Source: a bacterium
GTDB taxonomy: Bacteria > Vulcanimicrobiota > Xenobia > Xenobiales > JADMJV01
DNA length: 64,000 nucleotides
Direction: 5' to 3'
Assembly: GCA_018266105.1 (NCBI GenBank)
Contig: JAFEBA010000089.1
Span: 1 to 64,000 of the forward strand
Shown: in pieces, positions 1 to 7,951 of the stretch
Numbering within the stretch: position 1 is the first letter of the stretch
How the letters are laid out: every line of letters starts with the position of its first letter
Notes under the pieces: model-generated
Database searches by the model: none
Told to the model about the DNA's origin: nothing
What the model saw: the letters and a program-made list of their open reading frames with translations, nothing else
Translations under genes and position numbers: made by a program

Positions 1-1137
1 ATGGCACCGGAATTCCGGCAGCAAGTGTTCAAGCTGATGCAGGCCCACCTCCAGGACAGCGACCCGGAGGTTCGCAACGAAGCCCTCTATGGCTGCCTGG
101 CCCTGCACGAGCTGGACCCTAAAGCCACCCAGGCCCTGATCGCCTCCAGACTGCGCGATCCCAATCCCCTGAACCGCTCCTTGATTCTGGATTTTCTAGA
201 GCAGCATCCGGTGCCGGCCCTGGCGCCCGAACTGGAGACGCGCCTGTCCGAGCTGGGTAGCGACTCGAGCGAACATTTTCCCAGCCCGGAGGACGAACTC
301 CATCCCCCCGGCAAAGCCCCCGAAGAGCCGGAACCCTACCGGGTGGTGAGGGCCCTTTTCAAGATGGGACCGCTGAATCCGGCCGCCTGGAACTACCTGG
401 AAACCCGGGGCCTGCAAAAACTGGACGTCAACGCCCTGCTGCCCTTTGTGGCTCTGAGCGGTCCCGAGGGGGGTCGACTGGCCGACCTGCTGTTGCCCAG
501 GTTCCCCACCTCGGTGCTGGCCGAGGTCCTGACCGCCTGGGGAGAGCGCGGAGTCAGCCTGGCCCAACTGGACCAGCTTCAGAGTCTGATCGAAAAGCTC
601 AACACCAGCAGCAGCCAGGCCGAGATCCAGAAAATTCACCTGTTGGGGGTGCTGGCCAACAGTCCCCTCCATCCCCGCTCCATTGAACTGGCCACGGCCG
701 CCCTGAAAGACCCGCATCCTGAGGTCCAGGCAGCGGCCATCTTTGCGCTCTCCAAACTGGACCCTCAGGGTCCAGGCGGAAAAGCCGCCATCCAGACTCT
801 GCAGCAGTTCAAGCAGGCCCAGAGCATCTCCGGCCATGATTATCTGGTGCTGGCTTCTGATCATTTGGGTGTCATCCCGGGTTGCCTGGCCAAAGAGCCG
901 CTGCTCCATCCTCAGCTGCCCGCTCCCGACCCCCACTGGATGCACTCGCTGCGGGATGGATCCAATCAGAACCTGGGCACCCGACTGGATCTGGTCAAGT
1001 TACAGATGCGCTGGCTGGAGGCACACCCGGCCCAGGCGCGCAAAATTATTCAGCAAATCCAGGCCCTCAGCCACTCCTCCGACTCGCGCGTGGGCGAAGT
1101 GGTGCGAGCCACCCTGGGCCGCCTGGGAGGCAGTTAG
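1..1137 (+). CDS. HEAT-repeat protein (5' end may lie outside the window)
   Basis: The protein is 378 residues of short paired helices that look like HEAT/armadillo repeats. Examples are the units around residues 14-60 (DPEVRNEALYGCLAL, then RDPNPLNRSLILDFL) and 225-255 (DPHPEVQAAAIFALSKL). Such proteins are usually protein-binding scaffolds. There is no signal peptide or catalytic motif. Because the reading frame is open from base 1, the true start may be upstream of the window and the protein longer. Its TAG stop overlaps the TAA stop of the convergent TPR/GspF-like gene in the sequence ttag. Specific role unknown. Confidence 0.7.
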   Translation: MAPEFRQQVFKLMQAHLQDSDPEVRNEALYGCLALHELDPKATQALIASRLRDPNPLNRSLILDFLEQHPVPALAPELETRLSELGSDSSEHFPSPEDELHPPGKAPEEPEPYRVVRALFKMGPLNPAAWNYLETRGLQKLDVNALLPFVALSGPEGGRLADLLLPRFPTSVLAEVLTAWGERGVSLAQLDQLQSLIEKLNTSSSQAEIQKIHLLGVLANSPLHPRSIELATAALKDPHPEVQAAAIFALSKLDPQGPGGKAAIQTLQQFKQAQSISGHDYLVLASDHLGVIPGCLAKEPLLHPQLPAPDPHWMHSLRDGSNQNLGTRLDLVKLQMRWLEAHPAQARKIIQQIQALSHSSDSRVGEVVRATLGRLGGS

Positions 1138-2435
1138 GGGCTGAGCAGACGGGCCAGGTCTTTGAAAGCGCTGGGGGTCGTTCCCACAGCGTCGTGAGCG
1201 CCCACCAGACCGGTGATCAGCGGCGTGAAGATGGGCGGAAATTTGCATTCGGCCAGTCGGGCCCCTGAAGCCACTTGCTTCTCCAGGTCCTGTACGGCCG
1301 CCTTAACCGGCCCTTCGCCGCAGGCGCGAGCCGCCCAGGCCAGGGCCTTGGCCTCGGAGCCGCTGGCGTCCAGGGCGTCCGACAGGTTGCGACAGGCCAG
1401 CAGCAGCTCCGGGCGTGCCTTGTCGGGAGGCTCGCTCTTGCGGTATTCCAGCTTGAGCTGCTCGCAGAGACGATCCAGACAGCGGCTGAGGTTCGTGGAT
1501 TCACCCATCTCCACCAGGGCCAGATACTGGTCCGGGAAGACTTCGGGGTGACGGGCAAAGGCTTTGGAGAGGGATTCCCCCTCGCGCATGACGGATTTCT
1601 CCAGGTCCAGCACCACCTGGCGCATCGGTCCCTGGTGCTTGGAGGCCAGAATGCCGAAGATGCGACCGAAGGAAAGCCCGCCTTTGACCAGGATGGCCAG
1701 CATGGAGGTGAGGGAAAGCAGCTGCAGTGTGCGATCCTTCTCCGTCATCCCGCCCGAGCTGGTGGGAGCGGGCGCGGGAGCCGGAGCCGGCTCAGGAATA
1801 GCGGCCGGAGCCTCGGGCTCCTTCTCCTCCTGCTCGCGCAGCAGTTCCTCGGGCGGACGCAGCCCTTGCTCTAGATGCAGGTTGACCTTGTCCAGCCAGC
1901 TGAGCAGCTCGGGCGGCAGCTGACGCACTTCCAGACTAAAAATAGAGGCAGCCGTGGCTTCTTCCAGATCGCCCGCCTCCAACAGGAAGCGCAGCCGCGT
2001 GACGTGAGCCTGGGCATAGTCGGGCTGAATGTCGATCAGACTGTTGAGAGCGCGCAGAGCCAGCTCGGACTTATCCAGCCGCTTGTAGCATTTGGCCAGC
2101 TCCATCCAGACTTCGGGGTGGTCGCTCTCGGTGCGCAGCAATTTCTGAAGCTGCACCACCGCAAGCGAATCCTTACCTGTGCGCGAGTAGGCGCCCGCCA
2201 GCACCACCACCAGCCGCCAATCATCCGGTGCGGACTTATGCAGGTCGCGGTAAAACTCAATGAGCGCCGGTCCTTCCAACAGGCCGTCGGCCAGCGCCGA
2301 CAGTTGCCGATCAAAAGGATCCTGAGGCAAATGGGCCTTGAGAAGCTGGAGGGCAGCTTCCACGTTACCCTCCCGAATCAGCCCGTTTACCTTTTGCGCA
2401 ACCTCTCCCCCGCCTTTAATTGCAGACTCCGCCAC
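1134..2435 (-). CDS. TPR protein fused to soluble, degenerate GspF/PilC-like domains
   Basis: Residues about 14-200 form TPR-like helical pairs (for example HPEVWMELAKCYKRLDKSEL). A Pro/Ala-rich linker follows at about 205-228. Residues about 238-332 resemble the cytoplasmic half-domain of GspF/PilC (SMLAILVKGGLSFGRIFGIL, then GESLSKAFARHPEVFP and ALVEMGEST). Residues about 346-432 look like a second, more degenerate copy ending in FPPIFTPLITGLVG. The transmembrane helices that separate the two halves in real GspF are absent, so the product should be cytoplasmic. The start is GTG at 2435: the in-frame stop upstream is close and no other usual start lies between. It may bind the pilus ATPase or replace GspF contacts; this is inference. 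Confidence 0.6.
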   Translation of the reverse strand: MAESAIKGGGEVAQKVNGLIREGNVEAALQLLKAHLPQDPFDRQLSALADGLLEGPALIEFYRDLHKSAPDDWRLVVVLAGAYSRTGKDSLAVVQLQKLLRTESDHPEVWMELAKCYKRLDKSELALRALNSLIDIQPDYAQAHVTRLRFLLEAGDLEEATAASIFSLEVRQLPPELLSWLDKVNLHLEQGLRPPEELLREQEEKEPEAPAAIPEPAPAPAPAPTSSGGMTEKDRTLQLLSLTSMLAILVKGGLSFGRIFGILASKHQGPMRQVVLDLEKSVMREGESLSKAFARHPEVFPDQYLALVEMGESTNLSRCLDRLCEQLKLEYRKSEPPDKARPELLLACRNLSDALDASGSEAKALAWAARACGEGPVKAAVQDLEKQVASGARLAECKFPPIFTPLITGLVGAHDAVGTTPSAFKDLARLLSP

Positions 2436-2503
2436 GGGGCGGGCGCTTCGGGATGGTGGGGATGCCTTCCTGGAATTTTCGCGATAACATATATTTTAAC
2501 CGA

Positions 2504-3385
2504 CTACGACTCGCGGCTGGCCAGGCGCAGCCCTCGGGGTTCCTCGGGCAACAACCCGCACCGAATACACATTCGCTTCAAGTACTCCCGGTAGGCCCCC
2601 GGAGGATGGCGATCGCACAGCGCTCCGCACTGAGCCGCGTCGATCAGGCCCGTATGCACGGCCAGTTCCTCCAGGCAGCACACCTTCTGCTCGGTCATCA
2701 GCTCGATCTCCTCGGCCTGGCGGGCGGCCCGCCAGAGCGAGGAGAGGTTGCGCACGTCAAACCAGCGCATCTCTCGGCCCCAACGCAAGATTTCAAGGCG
2801 ATCCAGGGCGGCGTAGTGACGATTGAGCAACTCCAGGTCGTGACTGGGATTGCCGCTGCTTTGCAGTTTGCGGGCCAGCGCCACCACGCTTGAGTCGTAG
2901 TAACCCAGGTCGGGCACTCTCCAGGAGGTCTCCTGGCCATTCTCGTCCTGAAATTGGAGCACGCCGTACTCTTCGCAGGTCTGGCCCTGGCTGCAGAAAA
3001 TTCGGCCACCCGAGGGTGGAGCCGAGAAAAATCCCTGCAGACTCTCGCCCCAAAAGAAGTTGTGCCCCAACATCACGCACACCGGCCCCTCGCCCACGAA
3101 GGCGCCCAGCTTGCCCAGCACGCTCAAGAGCGAGCCCGGCTTTGTGCTGCGCTGATACTCCAAATTGAGTCCAAACTGGCTACCATCACCCAGCAGAGCC
3201 TGAATGCCGGGCAGGGTCTGGCTGTCGCCCACCACCAGAATGTCGCGAAAGAACCATTCCATCAGGTTGGAGAGGCAATAGAAAACCAGCGGCTGATCGT
3301 AGAGGGGGGCCTGAAACAGGTTGAGCGAGCCGGCCAGCGGGTCCTCACGAAAACCCGGATCTACAAGGAAAAGGACAGCTTTCAT
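2504..3385 (-). CDS. RmlA-like nucleotidyltransferase lacking catalytic residues
   Basis: The 293-residue protein aligns by eye along the whole of glucose-1-phosphate thymidylyltransferase (RmlA): LYDQPLVFYCLSNLM, RDILVV, LLGDGSQFGLNLEY (residues 64-77), EEYGVLQF and the C-terminal helices. The active site is broken. The N-terminal GGxGTRLxP loop is replaced by unrelated sequence (about residues 8-27). The metal-binding Asp of LGDN is His108 (LGHN), and the EEKP segment is missing. Asp210 (WFD) remains. It is probably a non-catalytic nucleotide- or sugar-sensing relative, or a structural protein. Its ATG overlaps the TGA of the upstream secreted-protein gene (ATGA), so the two are translationally coupled. 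Confidence 0.65.
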   Translation of the reverse strand: MKAVLFLVDPGFREDPLAGSLNLFQAPLYDQPLVFYCLSNLMEWFFRDILVVGDSQTLPGIQALLGDGSQFGLNLEYQRSTKPGSLLSVLGKLGAFVGEGPVCVMLGHNFFWGESLQGFFSAPPSGGRIFCSQGQTCEEYGVLQFQDENGQETSWRVPDLGYYDSSVVALARKLQSSGNPSHDLELLNRHYAALDRLEILRWGREMRWFDVRNLSSLWRAARQAEEIELMTEQKVCCLEELAVHTGLIDAAQCGALCDRHPPGAYREYLKRMCIRCGLLPEEPRGLRLASRES

Positions 3386-4368
3386 CAGGGACGGGCCAGA
3401 TAATCCTGCAGCATTTTACGGTAGCCGGTGAACTGAATGTCCAGCAAGACTTCCGTATCCACGGTGGTCAGGCGAATCTCGCCAGTACGCCCACGGTCAG
3501 ATAGAGTTTTGCGGGCGATGCTCAATGCGTCCTCCAGTTGCTCAGCCATTTCAGGCGTGTCGGTGCGCCAGTGCACTTGCATATCCATGCGGTCATCCGA
3601 GATCAGGTCCCCCGTCCAGGTCACCAAAGTTACGTGTTCAAATAGCTTGTTGAGCTTTTCCTCGCCGATGGCGCCCTGAATTGCGGCGAAATCGGACCGG
3701 TTGGCCCACTCGAAAAAGCGCAGCACGCTGTTCTGCTTGTTGAGCAGCACTCCGTAGGTGTCCTGGTTTTGATCCACCAGCCCCAAATTCTTGCTTAATT
3801 CGGGGTTGGCTGCATTCTTTTTTTCCAGGACCCGGTGAGCCGTCTCCAGATCAGCGAAACCGTAAAAGGTGCCGTCCACCCTGGCCAGCACCAGCGCCTC
3901 CTCCCGCTTCTGACCGGGCTTGGCCCGAATCACCACGGTCTCTCGACCGATTTTCTCGGTCTCAAAGGGCTTGCCATCGGGTCCATTGAGCAAACTCCCA
4001 TAAAAGATGCTCTGCAAGCCCTGAAAACCGGACATGGTCACCATAAAGGAAGGCTTGTCGCGGTTTTGCTCGTCAAAGTGGTCGATGCGCACCATCTGGA
4101 AAGGCAAGAACTGCATCAGAATATTGGTCCCGGAGCGGCCCAGAAAGCTGGAGATTAAGTCCAAGGCCGAGCCACTCCCGCCGGAGCGTTTTTTAATCGA
4201 CTCCCAGGCCGTGTCAAATAAGGATTTGAACCCTGCGTCCTCGGGGCGAGCGTGCACTACCCCCAGCGATACGGTTTTGCTATCCAGCATCGCCGCCACC
4301 GGGGGCATCTTCGAGGGCTCAGCCCACACGTGGGAACATAAAAGCAGCAGCAAGCAGGTGCGCTTCAC
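3385..4368 (-). CDS. Secreted protein of unknown function
   Basis: I chose the GTG start at 4368 because an ideal GGAGG (4375-4379) sits 6 nt upstream and the first residues then form a clear signal peptide (VKRTCLLLLLCSHVWA). The 327-residue protein has no motif I recognise. It is mixed alpha/beta, with a segment resembling a DUF-type periplasmic domain (RIDHFDEQNRDKPSFMVTMS). Repeats, membrane helices after the signal peptide and cysteine pairs are absent. It is translationally coupled to the degenerate RmlA gene. Function unknown. Confidence 0.7.
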   Translation of the reverse strand: MKRTCLLLLLCSHVWAEPSKMPPVAAMLDSKTVSLGVVHARPEDAGFKSLFDTAWESIKKRSGGSGSALDLISSFLGRSGTNILMQFLPFQMVRIDHFDEQNRDKPSFMVTMSGFQGLQSIFYGSLLNGPDGKPFETEKIGRETVVIRAKPGQKREEALVLARVDGTFYGFADLETAHRVLEKKNAANPELSKNLGLVDQNQDTYGVLLNKQNSVLRFFEWANRSDFAAIQGAIGEEKLNKLFEHVTLVTWTGDLISDDRMDMQVHWRTDTPEMAEQLEDALSIARKTLSDRGRTGEIRLTTVDTEVLLDIQFTGYRKMLQDYLARP

Positions 4369-4444
4369 TTTATACCTCCAAAAATCAGGCGAGTCGGAAG
4401 CGCGGGGTCCCACGTTACCACCGCGCTCCCTTGCTAACGCAGCT

Positions 4445-5899
4445 TCAGGCGTTGTAAGTTCCCGCCGTCACCTGACCACCCTGGCCGGTCCAGTTGGTGT
4501 GGAAGACCTGGCCACGCGGCTTGTCCACGCGCTCGTAAGTGTGAGCACCGAAGAAGTCGCGCTGAGCCTGAAGCAGATTGGCGGGGAGCCTTTCGCGGCG
4601 GAAGCCGTCGAAGAAAGCCAGGGCCGAGGAGGTGGCGGGCACCGGAATGCCCATTTCCACGGCTTTGGACACCACCCGACGCCAGGAAGCTTGAGCAGCC
4701 TGCATTTCCCCCTGGAAGTAAGGGTCCAACAGCAAATTGAGCAGATCGGGATTGGCATCGTAGGCTTCTTTGATTTTACCCAGGAAGGCCGAGCGGATAA
4801 TGCAGCCCTCGCGCCACATCAGCGCGATGCCGCCATAGTTCAGCTTCCAGTTGAGTTCTTTCTCGGTGGCGCGGAACATCATATAGCCCTGAGCGTAGCT
4901 GACCACCTTGGCCGCGAACAGCGCATGCTCGAGGTCCTTAATGTAGGCTTCCTTGTCCCCGCTAAAGGGGTTAAGAGCGCCGCCCAACACCTTGCTGGCG
5001 GTGACCCGCTCTTCTTTTCGGGCGCTGAGGGATCTTGAGAAAACAGCCTCGCTGATCAGCGTGAGAGGGGTGCCAAGATCCATCGCTCCGAGCACAGTCC
5101 ACTTGCCGGTGCCCTTCTGGCCGGCCGCGTCCAGGATTTTGTCAACCAGGGGTTGGCCGTCGTCGTCGTGATAGCCCAGAATGGAGGCCGTGATCTCGAT
5201 CAGGAAGCTCTTGAGCTTGCCTTCATTCCAGCTGTGAAAGACCTTAGCGATCTCCTCCACGCTGAGGTTGAGACCGTGGCGCATCAAATCATAAGCTTCG
5301 CAGATCAGCTGCATATCGCCATATTCGATGCCGTTGTGCACCATTTTCACGAAGTGGCCAGCGCCGCCGGGACCGACCCAATCGCAACAGGGCGAACCAT
5401 CTGGAGCTTTGGCAGCAATGGCCTGAAAGATGGCTTTGACATGGGGCCAGGCCTCCTCGTTGCCGCCGGGCATGATGGACGGGCCGTAGCGGGCGCCCTC
5501 TTCGCCGCCCGAGACGCCCGTACCCAGGAAGAGGATACCCTTCTCCTTGAGTTCCTTGACCCGGCGCTCCGAGTCCGGATAATGGGAGTTGCCGCCGTCG
5601 ATGATGATGTCGCCGGGTTCGAGCAAGGGCAGCAACTGGTCGATGACCGCATCCACCGGCTTGCCCGCCTGCACCATCAGCATCAGACGACGCGGACGTT
5701 TGAGCAGTTTGACCAGTTCATCCAGCGAGTGGGCGCCCACCACCTTGGTGCCCTTGGCTTCCCGGCCGAGGAACTCGTCCACTTTGGAAGTGGTGCGGTT
5801 GTAGACGGCCACCGTAAAACCATGATCGTCCATATTTAAAACCAGGTTCTGGCCCATCACGGCCAGGCCGATCACGGCGATATCTGCGACTGCTGCCAT
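4445..5899 (-). CDS. gnd: 6-phosphogluconate dehydrogenase, decarboxylating
   Basis: This enzyme converts 6-phosphogluconate and NADP+ to ribulose 5-phosphate, CO2 and NADPH in the oxidative pentose phosphate pathway, in the cytoplasm. The N-terminal Rossmann motif is GLAVMGQNLVLNM, with NRTTSK after the second strand, typical of NADP use. The family segment GTGKWTVLGAMDLGTP and the C-terminal tail with HTNWTGQGG are present. At 484 residues it matches the full-length enzyme (about 470-485). A strong GGAGGG lies just before the ATG at 5899. The TPR gene ends 13 nt upstream, so the two are probably one transcript. Confidence 0.97.
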   Translation of the reverse strand: MAAVADIAVIGLAVMGQNLVLNMDDHGFTVAVYNRTTSKVDEFLGREAKGTKVVGAHSLDELVKLLKRPRRLMLMVQAGKPVDAVIDQLLPLLEPGDIIIDGGNSHYPDSERRVKELKEKGILFLGTGVSGGEEGARYGPSIMPGGNEEAWPHVKAIFQAIAAKAPDGSPCCDWVGPGGAGHFVKMVHNGIEYGDMQLICEAYDLMRHGLNLSVEEIAKVFHSWNEGKLKSFLIEITASILGYHDDDGQPLVDKILDAAGQKGTGKWTVLGAMDLGTPLTLISEAVFSRSLSARKEERVTASKVLGGALNPFSGDKEAYIKDLEHALFAAKVVSYAQGYMMFRATEKELNWKLNYGGIALMWREGCIIRSAFLGKIKEAYDANPDLLNLLLDPYFQGEMQAAQASWRRVVSKAVEMGIPVPATSSALAFFDGFRRERLPANLLQAQRDFFGAHTYERVDKPRGQVFHTNWTGQGGQVTAGTYNA

Positions 5900-5912
5900 C
5901 TTAACAACCCTC

Positions 5913-6221
5913 CTACATTTGGTCGAGAAAGTCTTGCATTTCCCCAGCGGCGTGGGTGTCGCCTACTTCCTCAGCAACGGCGATACCCTTTTCCAGCCAC
6001 TCGGTCGCGGCCTTCTCGGCTCCCTGATCGTAATTGAGCTTGCCCAACTGAAAATAAGCCGCCACATAGCGCGGGTCGAGCTTCAAGACCTGCTCAAAGT
6101 GGCTCTGGGCCTGAGTCGGCTCTCCTTCCAGGTATTCCAGTCCCAGCGCGTAGACGCTGAACGTATCCTGGGGGTCCATCTCGATCAATTTTTTCAGGGT
6201 GGCCACGCGCTCTTCATTCAT
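5913..6221 (-). CDS. Small TPR protein
   Basis: The 102-residue protein consists almost entirely of about two and a half TPR units (DPQDTFSVYALGLEYLEGE, then LDPRYVAAYFQLGKLNYDQG). It has no signal peptide or membrane segment, so it is probably a cytoplasmic protein-interaction module. It lies 13 nt upstream of gnd on the same strand and is likely co-transcribed with it. The partner is unknown. Confidence 0.8.
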   Translation of the reverse strand: MNEERVATLKKLIEMDPQDTFSVYALGLEYLEGEPTQAQSHFEQVLKLDPRYVAAYFQLGKLNYDQGAEKAATEWLEKGIAVAEEVGDTHAAGEMQDFLDQM

Positions 6222-6286
6222 AGCCCGCGCCTTCGCCCGAACAACGTGTTAAGCCTTGGTCCGGCGGGATGCTTGCCTGGGGGTGG

Positions 6287-6292
6287 TATACT
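6287..6292 (+). promoter_or_regulatory. TATACT -10 element, probable leaderless start
   Basis: TATACT lies exactly 6 nt before the ATG at 6299, which would place the transcription start on the start codon itself. No convincing -35 element is seen at the usual distance. Confidence 0.45.
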
Positions 6293-6298
6293 CGTGGG

Positions 6299-6469
6299 AT
6301 GCGTACCATCGTCCAACTCAGCGAAGCCCAGTTAGCACAATTGCTGGAATGCGCCCCTCGGCGCGAGCAACTTGCGGACACCTACCGTCAACGACCATCC
6401 AAGCACAGCCAGAGCGAGGATCACCTGGCTCTCTCAAAAACCGCCTCGGATCGACCCGCGTCGCTGTAA
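6299..6469 (+). CDS. Possible small protein, 56 residues
   Basis: A short reading frame starts with MRTIVQLSEAQLAQLL, an amphipathic helix, and then becomes polar. Support comes mainly from the TATACT box 6 nt before the ATG. It overlaps the 3' end of the opposite-strand gene at 6421-6774, so it could be spurious. No family recognised. Confidence 0.35.
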   Translation: MRTIVQLSEAQLAQLLECAPRREQLADTYRQRPSKHSQSEDHLALSKTASDRPASL

Positions 6470-6774
6470 CTGGTCAACTTTAGACTGGTCCCATCGAACT
6501 CCAGAGCGCGGGGAACATTGGATTTGGGCTCTTTTTCCACCCACCTCGGAGCCTGCCCGTCGCGCACGTAGGTCACATCATCCACCTTCAGTTCCGCTCC
6601 AGCCGCCTCGATCTTGATCGTGGCGGCTTTGTTTTGCCACCGGCCGGCCAGGGCCGAGGGCTCGGCCTTCAAGAAAGGTCGACGATCGCGACTGCCGAGA
6701 TAGCGATAGACTCCCGAACCTGCCACCAGAAAGACGAGCAGGAGCGCCAGCACGGCCAGCAGCACTCGTTTCAT
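6421..6774 (-). CDS. Small membrane-anchored or secreted protein
   Basis: The 117-residue protein begins with one hydrophobic helix (RVLLAVLALLLVFLVAGSGV, residues 3-22), which acts as a signal anchor. A small beta-rich domain follows (LAGRWQNKAATIKIEAAG). The domain resembles its upstream neighbour in layout (a short hydrophobic N terminus, then a strand-rich sensor-like or lipocalin-like domain with a GxW motif), so the two may be paralogues. Its ATG overlaps the stop of that neighbour (ATGA), implying coupled translation. Confidence 0.65.
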   Translation of the reverse strand: MKRVLLAVLALLLVFLVAGSGVYRYLGSRDRRPFLKAEPSALAGRWQNKAATIKIEAAGAELKVDDVTYVRDGQAPRWVEKEPKSNVPRALEFDGTSLKLTSYSDAGRSEAVFERAR

Positions 6775-7136
6775 TGGTGGCGCTCGAAATCGTACTCTTT
6801 ACCGTCGGCCAATGTCAGGGTCAGGTGGTTGTAGCGCGCGATCATCGTGCGCTCCCCGTCTTTTTCGTGAAAAGGCTTGTTCTCGCTGTCGCGCTCAAAA
6901 ATTGCCGGCCCGTCCTCATCCAGGTTGCTCACCGCCAGCTGCTGCCCCTGGATATCGATCTTCAAGGTCAGCGTAAGGGTCCGGCAGTCCCAGGTTCCCT
7001 CGTAGTCCCCGATGGGAGTCGCCACCGTGGCCGTCTGAGTCATGTGGTGGAAGTGAGGTCCTAACGCCCCGGCGATGGCCACAAAAACGCCCAGCATTCC
7101 CAGCGCCACCAGCATGTCGGCCACCAGACGTCTCAA
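6771..7136 (-). CDS. Small secreted/anchored protein
   Basis: At 121 residues, it has a hydrophobic N-terminal helix (MLVALGMLGVFVAIAGAL) followed by a short beta-rich domain containing YEGTWDCRTLTLTLKID. The GTW element mirrors GRW in the downstream protein at 6421-6774, suggesting a related fold. It overlaps both neighbours by 4 nt and lies in a run with the esterase-like gene and metG on the same strand. Function unknown. Confidence 0.65.
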   Translation of the reverse strand: MRRLVADMLVALGMLGVFVAIAGALGPHFHHMTQTATVATPIGDYEGTWDCRTLTLTLKIDIQGQQLAVSNLDEDGPAIFERDSENKPFHEKDGERTMIARYNHLTLTLADGKEYDFERHQ

Positions 7137-7951
7137 GGAGACCCCTTAAAAAAATCCCAGATGCCCTGGGTGGCCGAATAGTCGCGGGCTAATGGTCCAA
7201 ACATTTGCTCTGACACGGGAGCTTCGCTACCCGGCCAAAGATGTCCGGCCGTCTTGAGATGAACTCTTTGGCAGCGCGGACCCCAAATTTCCCGAACCCC
7301 GTCCACGGCGGTGGGACCCGGCTGACCGCTCCAGCGGCGCATCAGCTCATCCGAGGCCAGAATCTCCCCCCGCGGACGCCCGCCGAAGTAACGGATTTGC
7401 CCACCCTGAAAAGGAAAGCACGGATCTGCCTCGGAGGCCACGCAGAAGAGAGGCACCGAGCAAGGCGCGCCAAGAGCCGGAGAAAGCCCGCCCATACAGC
7501 TGGCCACCCCGGCCAACCGAGGTAGGCGCAAACCACACAACAACGCCAGATCGGCCCCGGAATCAAAGCCAACCACATACAGATGCTTGGGGTCGGCCGC
7601 ATATTCACTGACAGCCAGATTCAGGCACTGGTCCACAAAGGCCACATCGTCCTGGGGACCGTGGCCGGGGAAAGCATCCGGACGTCCGTCGTTCCAGCCT
7701 CCTGGGGCGGCCTCGGGATAGATCACCACCAGTTTTTCGTTTTGGGCCAGCTGGGAAAACCCGCTCACGCGCTCGATCTGTCCGGCCGAGGAGGCGCTGG
7801 CATGCAGCACCACCACGGCCGGGCGGTTCTTTTCGCCACAGGGACGAACCCAGGCTTTGCGGTCGCCCAGGCTGCGCACCAGACCGCCCTCCTGACCCCA
7901 GGCCGCAATGCTCAGGAGCAGAGGGAGAGCGGCTTTAGCCCAGGCGGACAC
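7133..7951 (-). CDS. Secreted PHB-depolymerase/LpqC-type alpha/beta-hydrolase with Ser nucleophile replaced
   Basis: A signal peptide (residues 1-19) precedes an alpha/beta-hydrolase of the polyhydroxybutyrate depolymerase/feruloyl esterase type. Family landmarks are VVVLHASASSAG, PEAAPGGWNDGR, the acid Asp176 (SEADPCFPFQGG) and His237 (AGHLWPG). At the nucleophile elbow the family reads GLSAGG, but here it reads GFDSGA, so Asp130 sits in the Ser position with a Ser just after it. It may be inactive, use the shifted Ser131, or have a different chemistry. The 5' end overlaps metG by 17 nt. Confidence 0.7.
   Translation of the reverse strand: MSAWAKAALPLLLSIAAWGQEGGLVRSLGDRKAWVRPCGEKNRPAVVVLHASASSAGQIERVSGFSQLAQNEKLVVIYPEAAPGGWNDGRPDAFPGHGPQDDVAFVDQCLNLAVSEYAADPKHLYVVGFDSGADLALLCGLRLPRLAGVASCMGGLSPALGAPCSVPLFCVASEADPCFPFQGGQIRYFGGRPRGEILASDELMRRWSGQPGPTAVDGVREIWGPRCQRVHLKTAGHLWPGSEAPVSEQMFGPLARDYSATQGIWDFFKGSP

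Noticed and set aside
4034..5038. Long plus-strand open frame of 334 codons opposite gnd and the secreted-protein gene
   Set aside because: It is antisense to two well-supported genes with ribosome-binding sites, has low-complexity codon-shadow composition and no recognisable motif.
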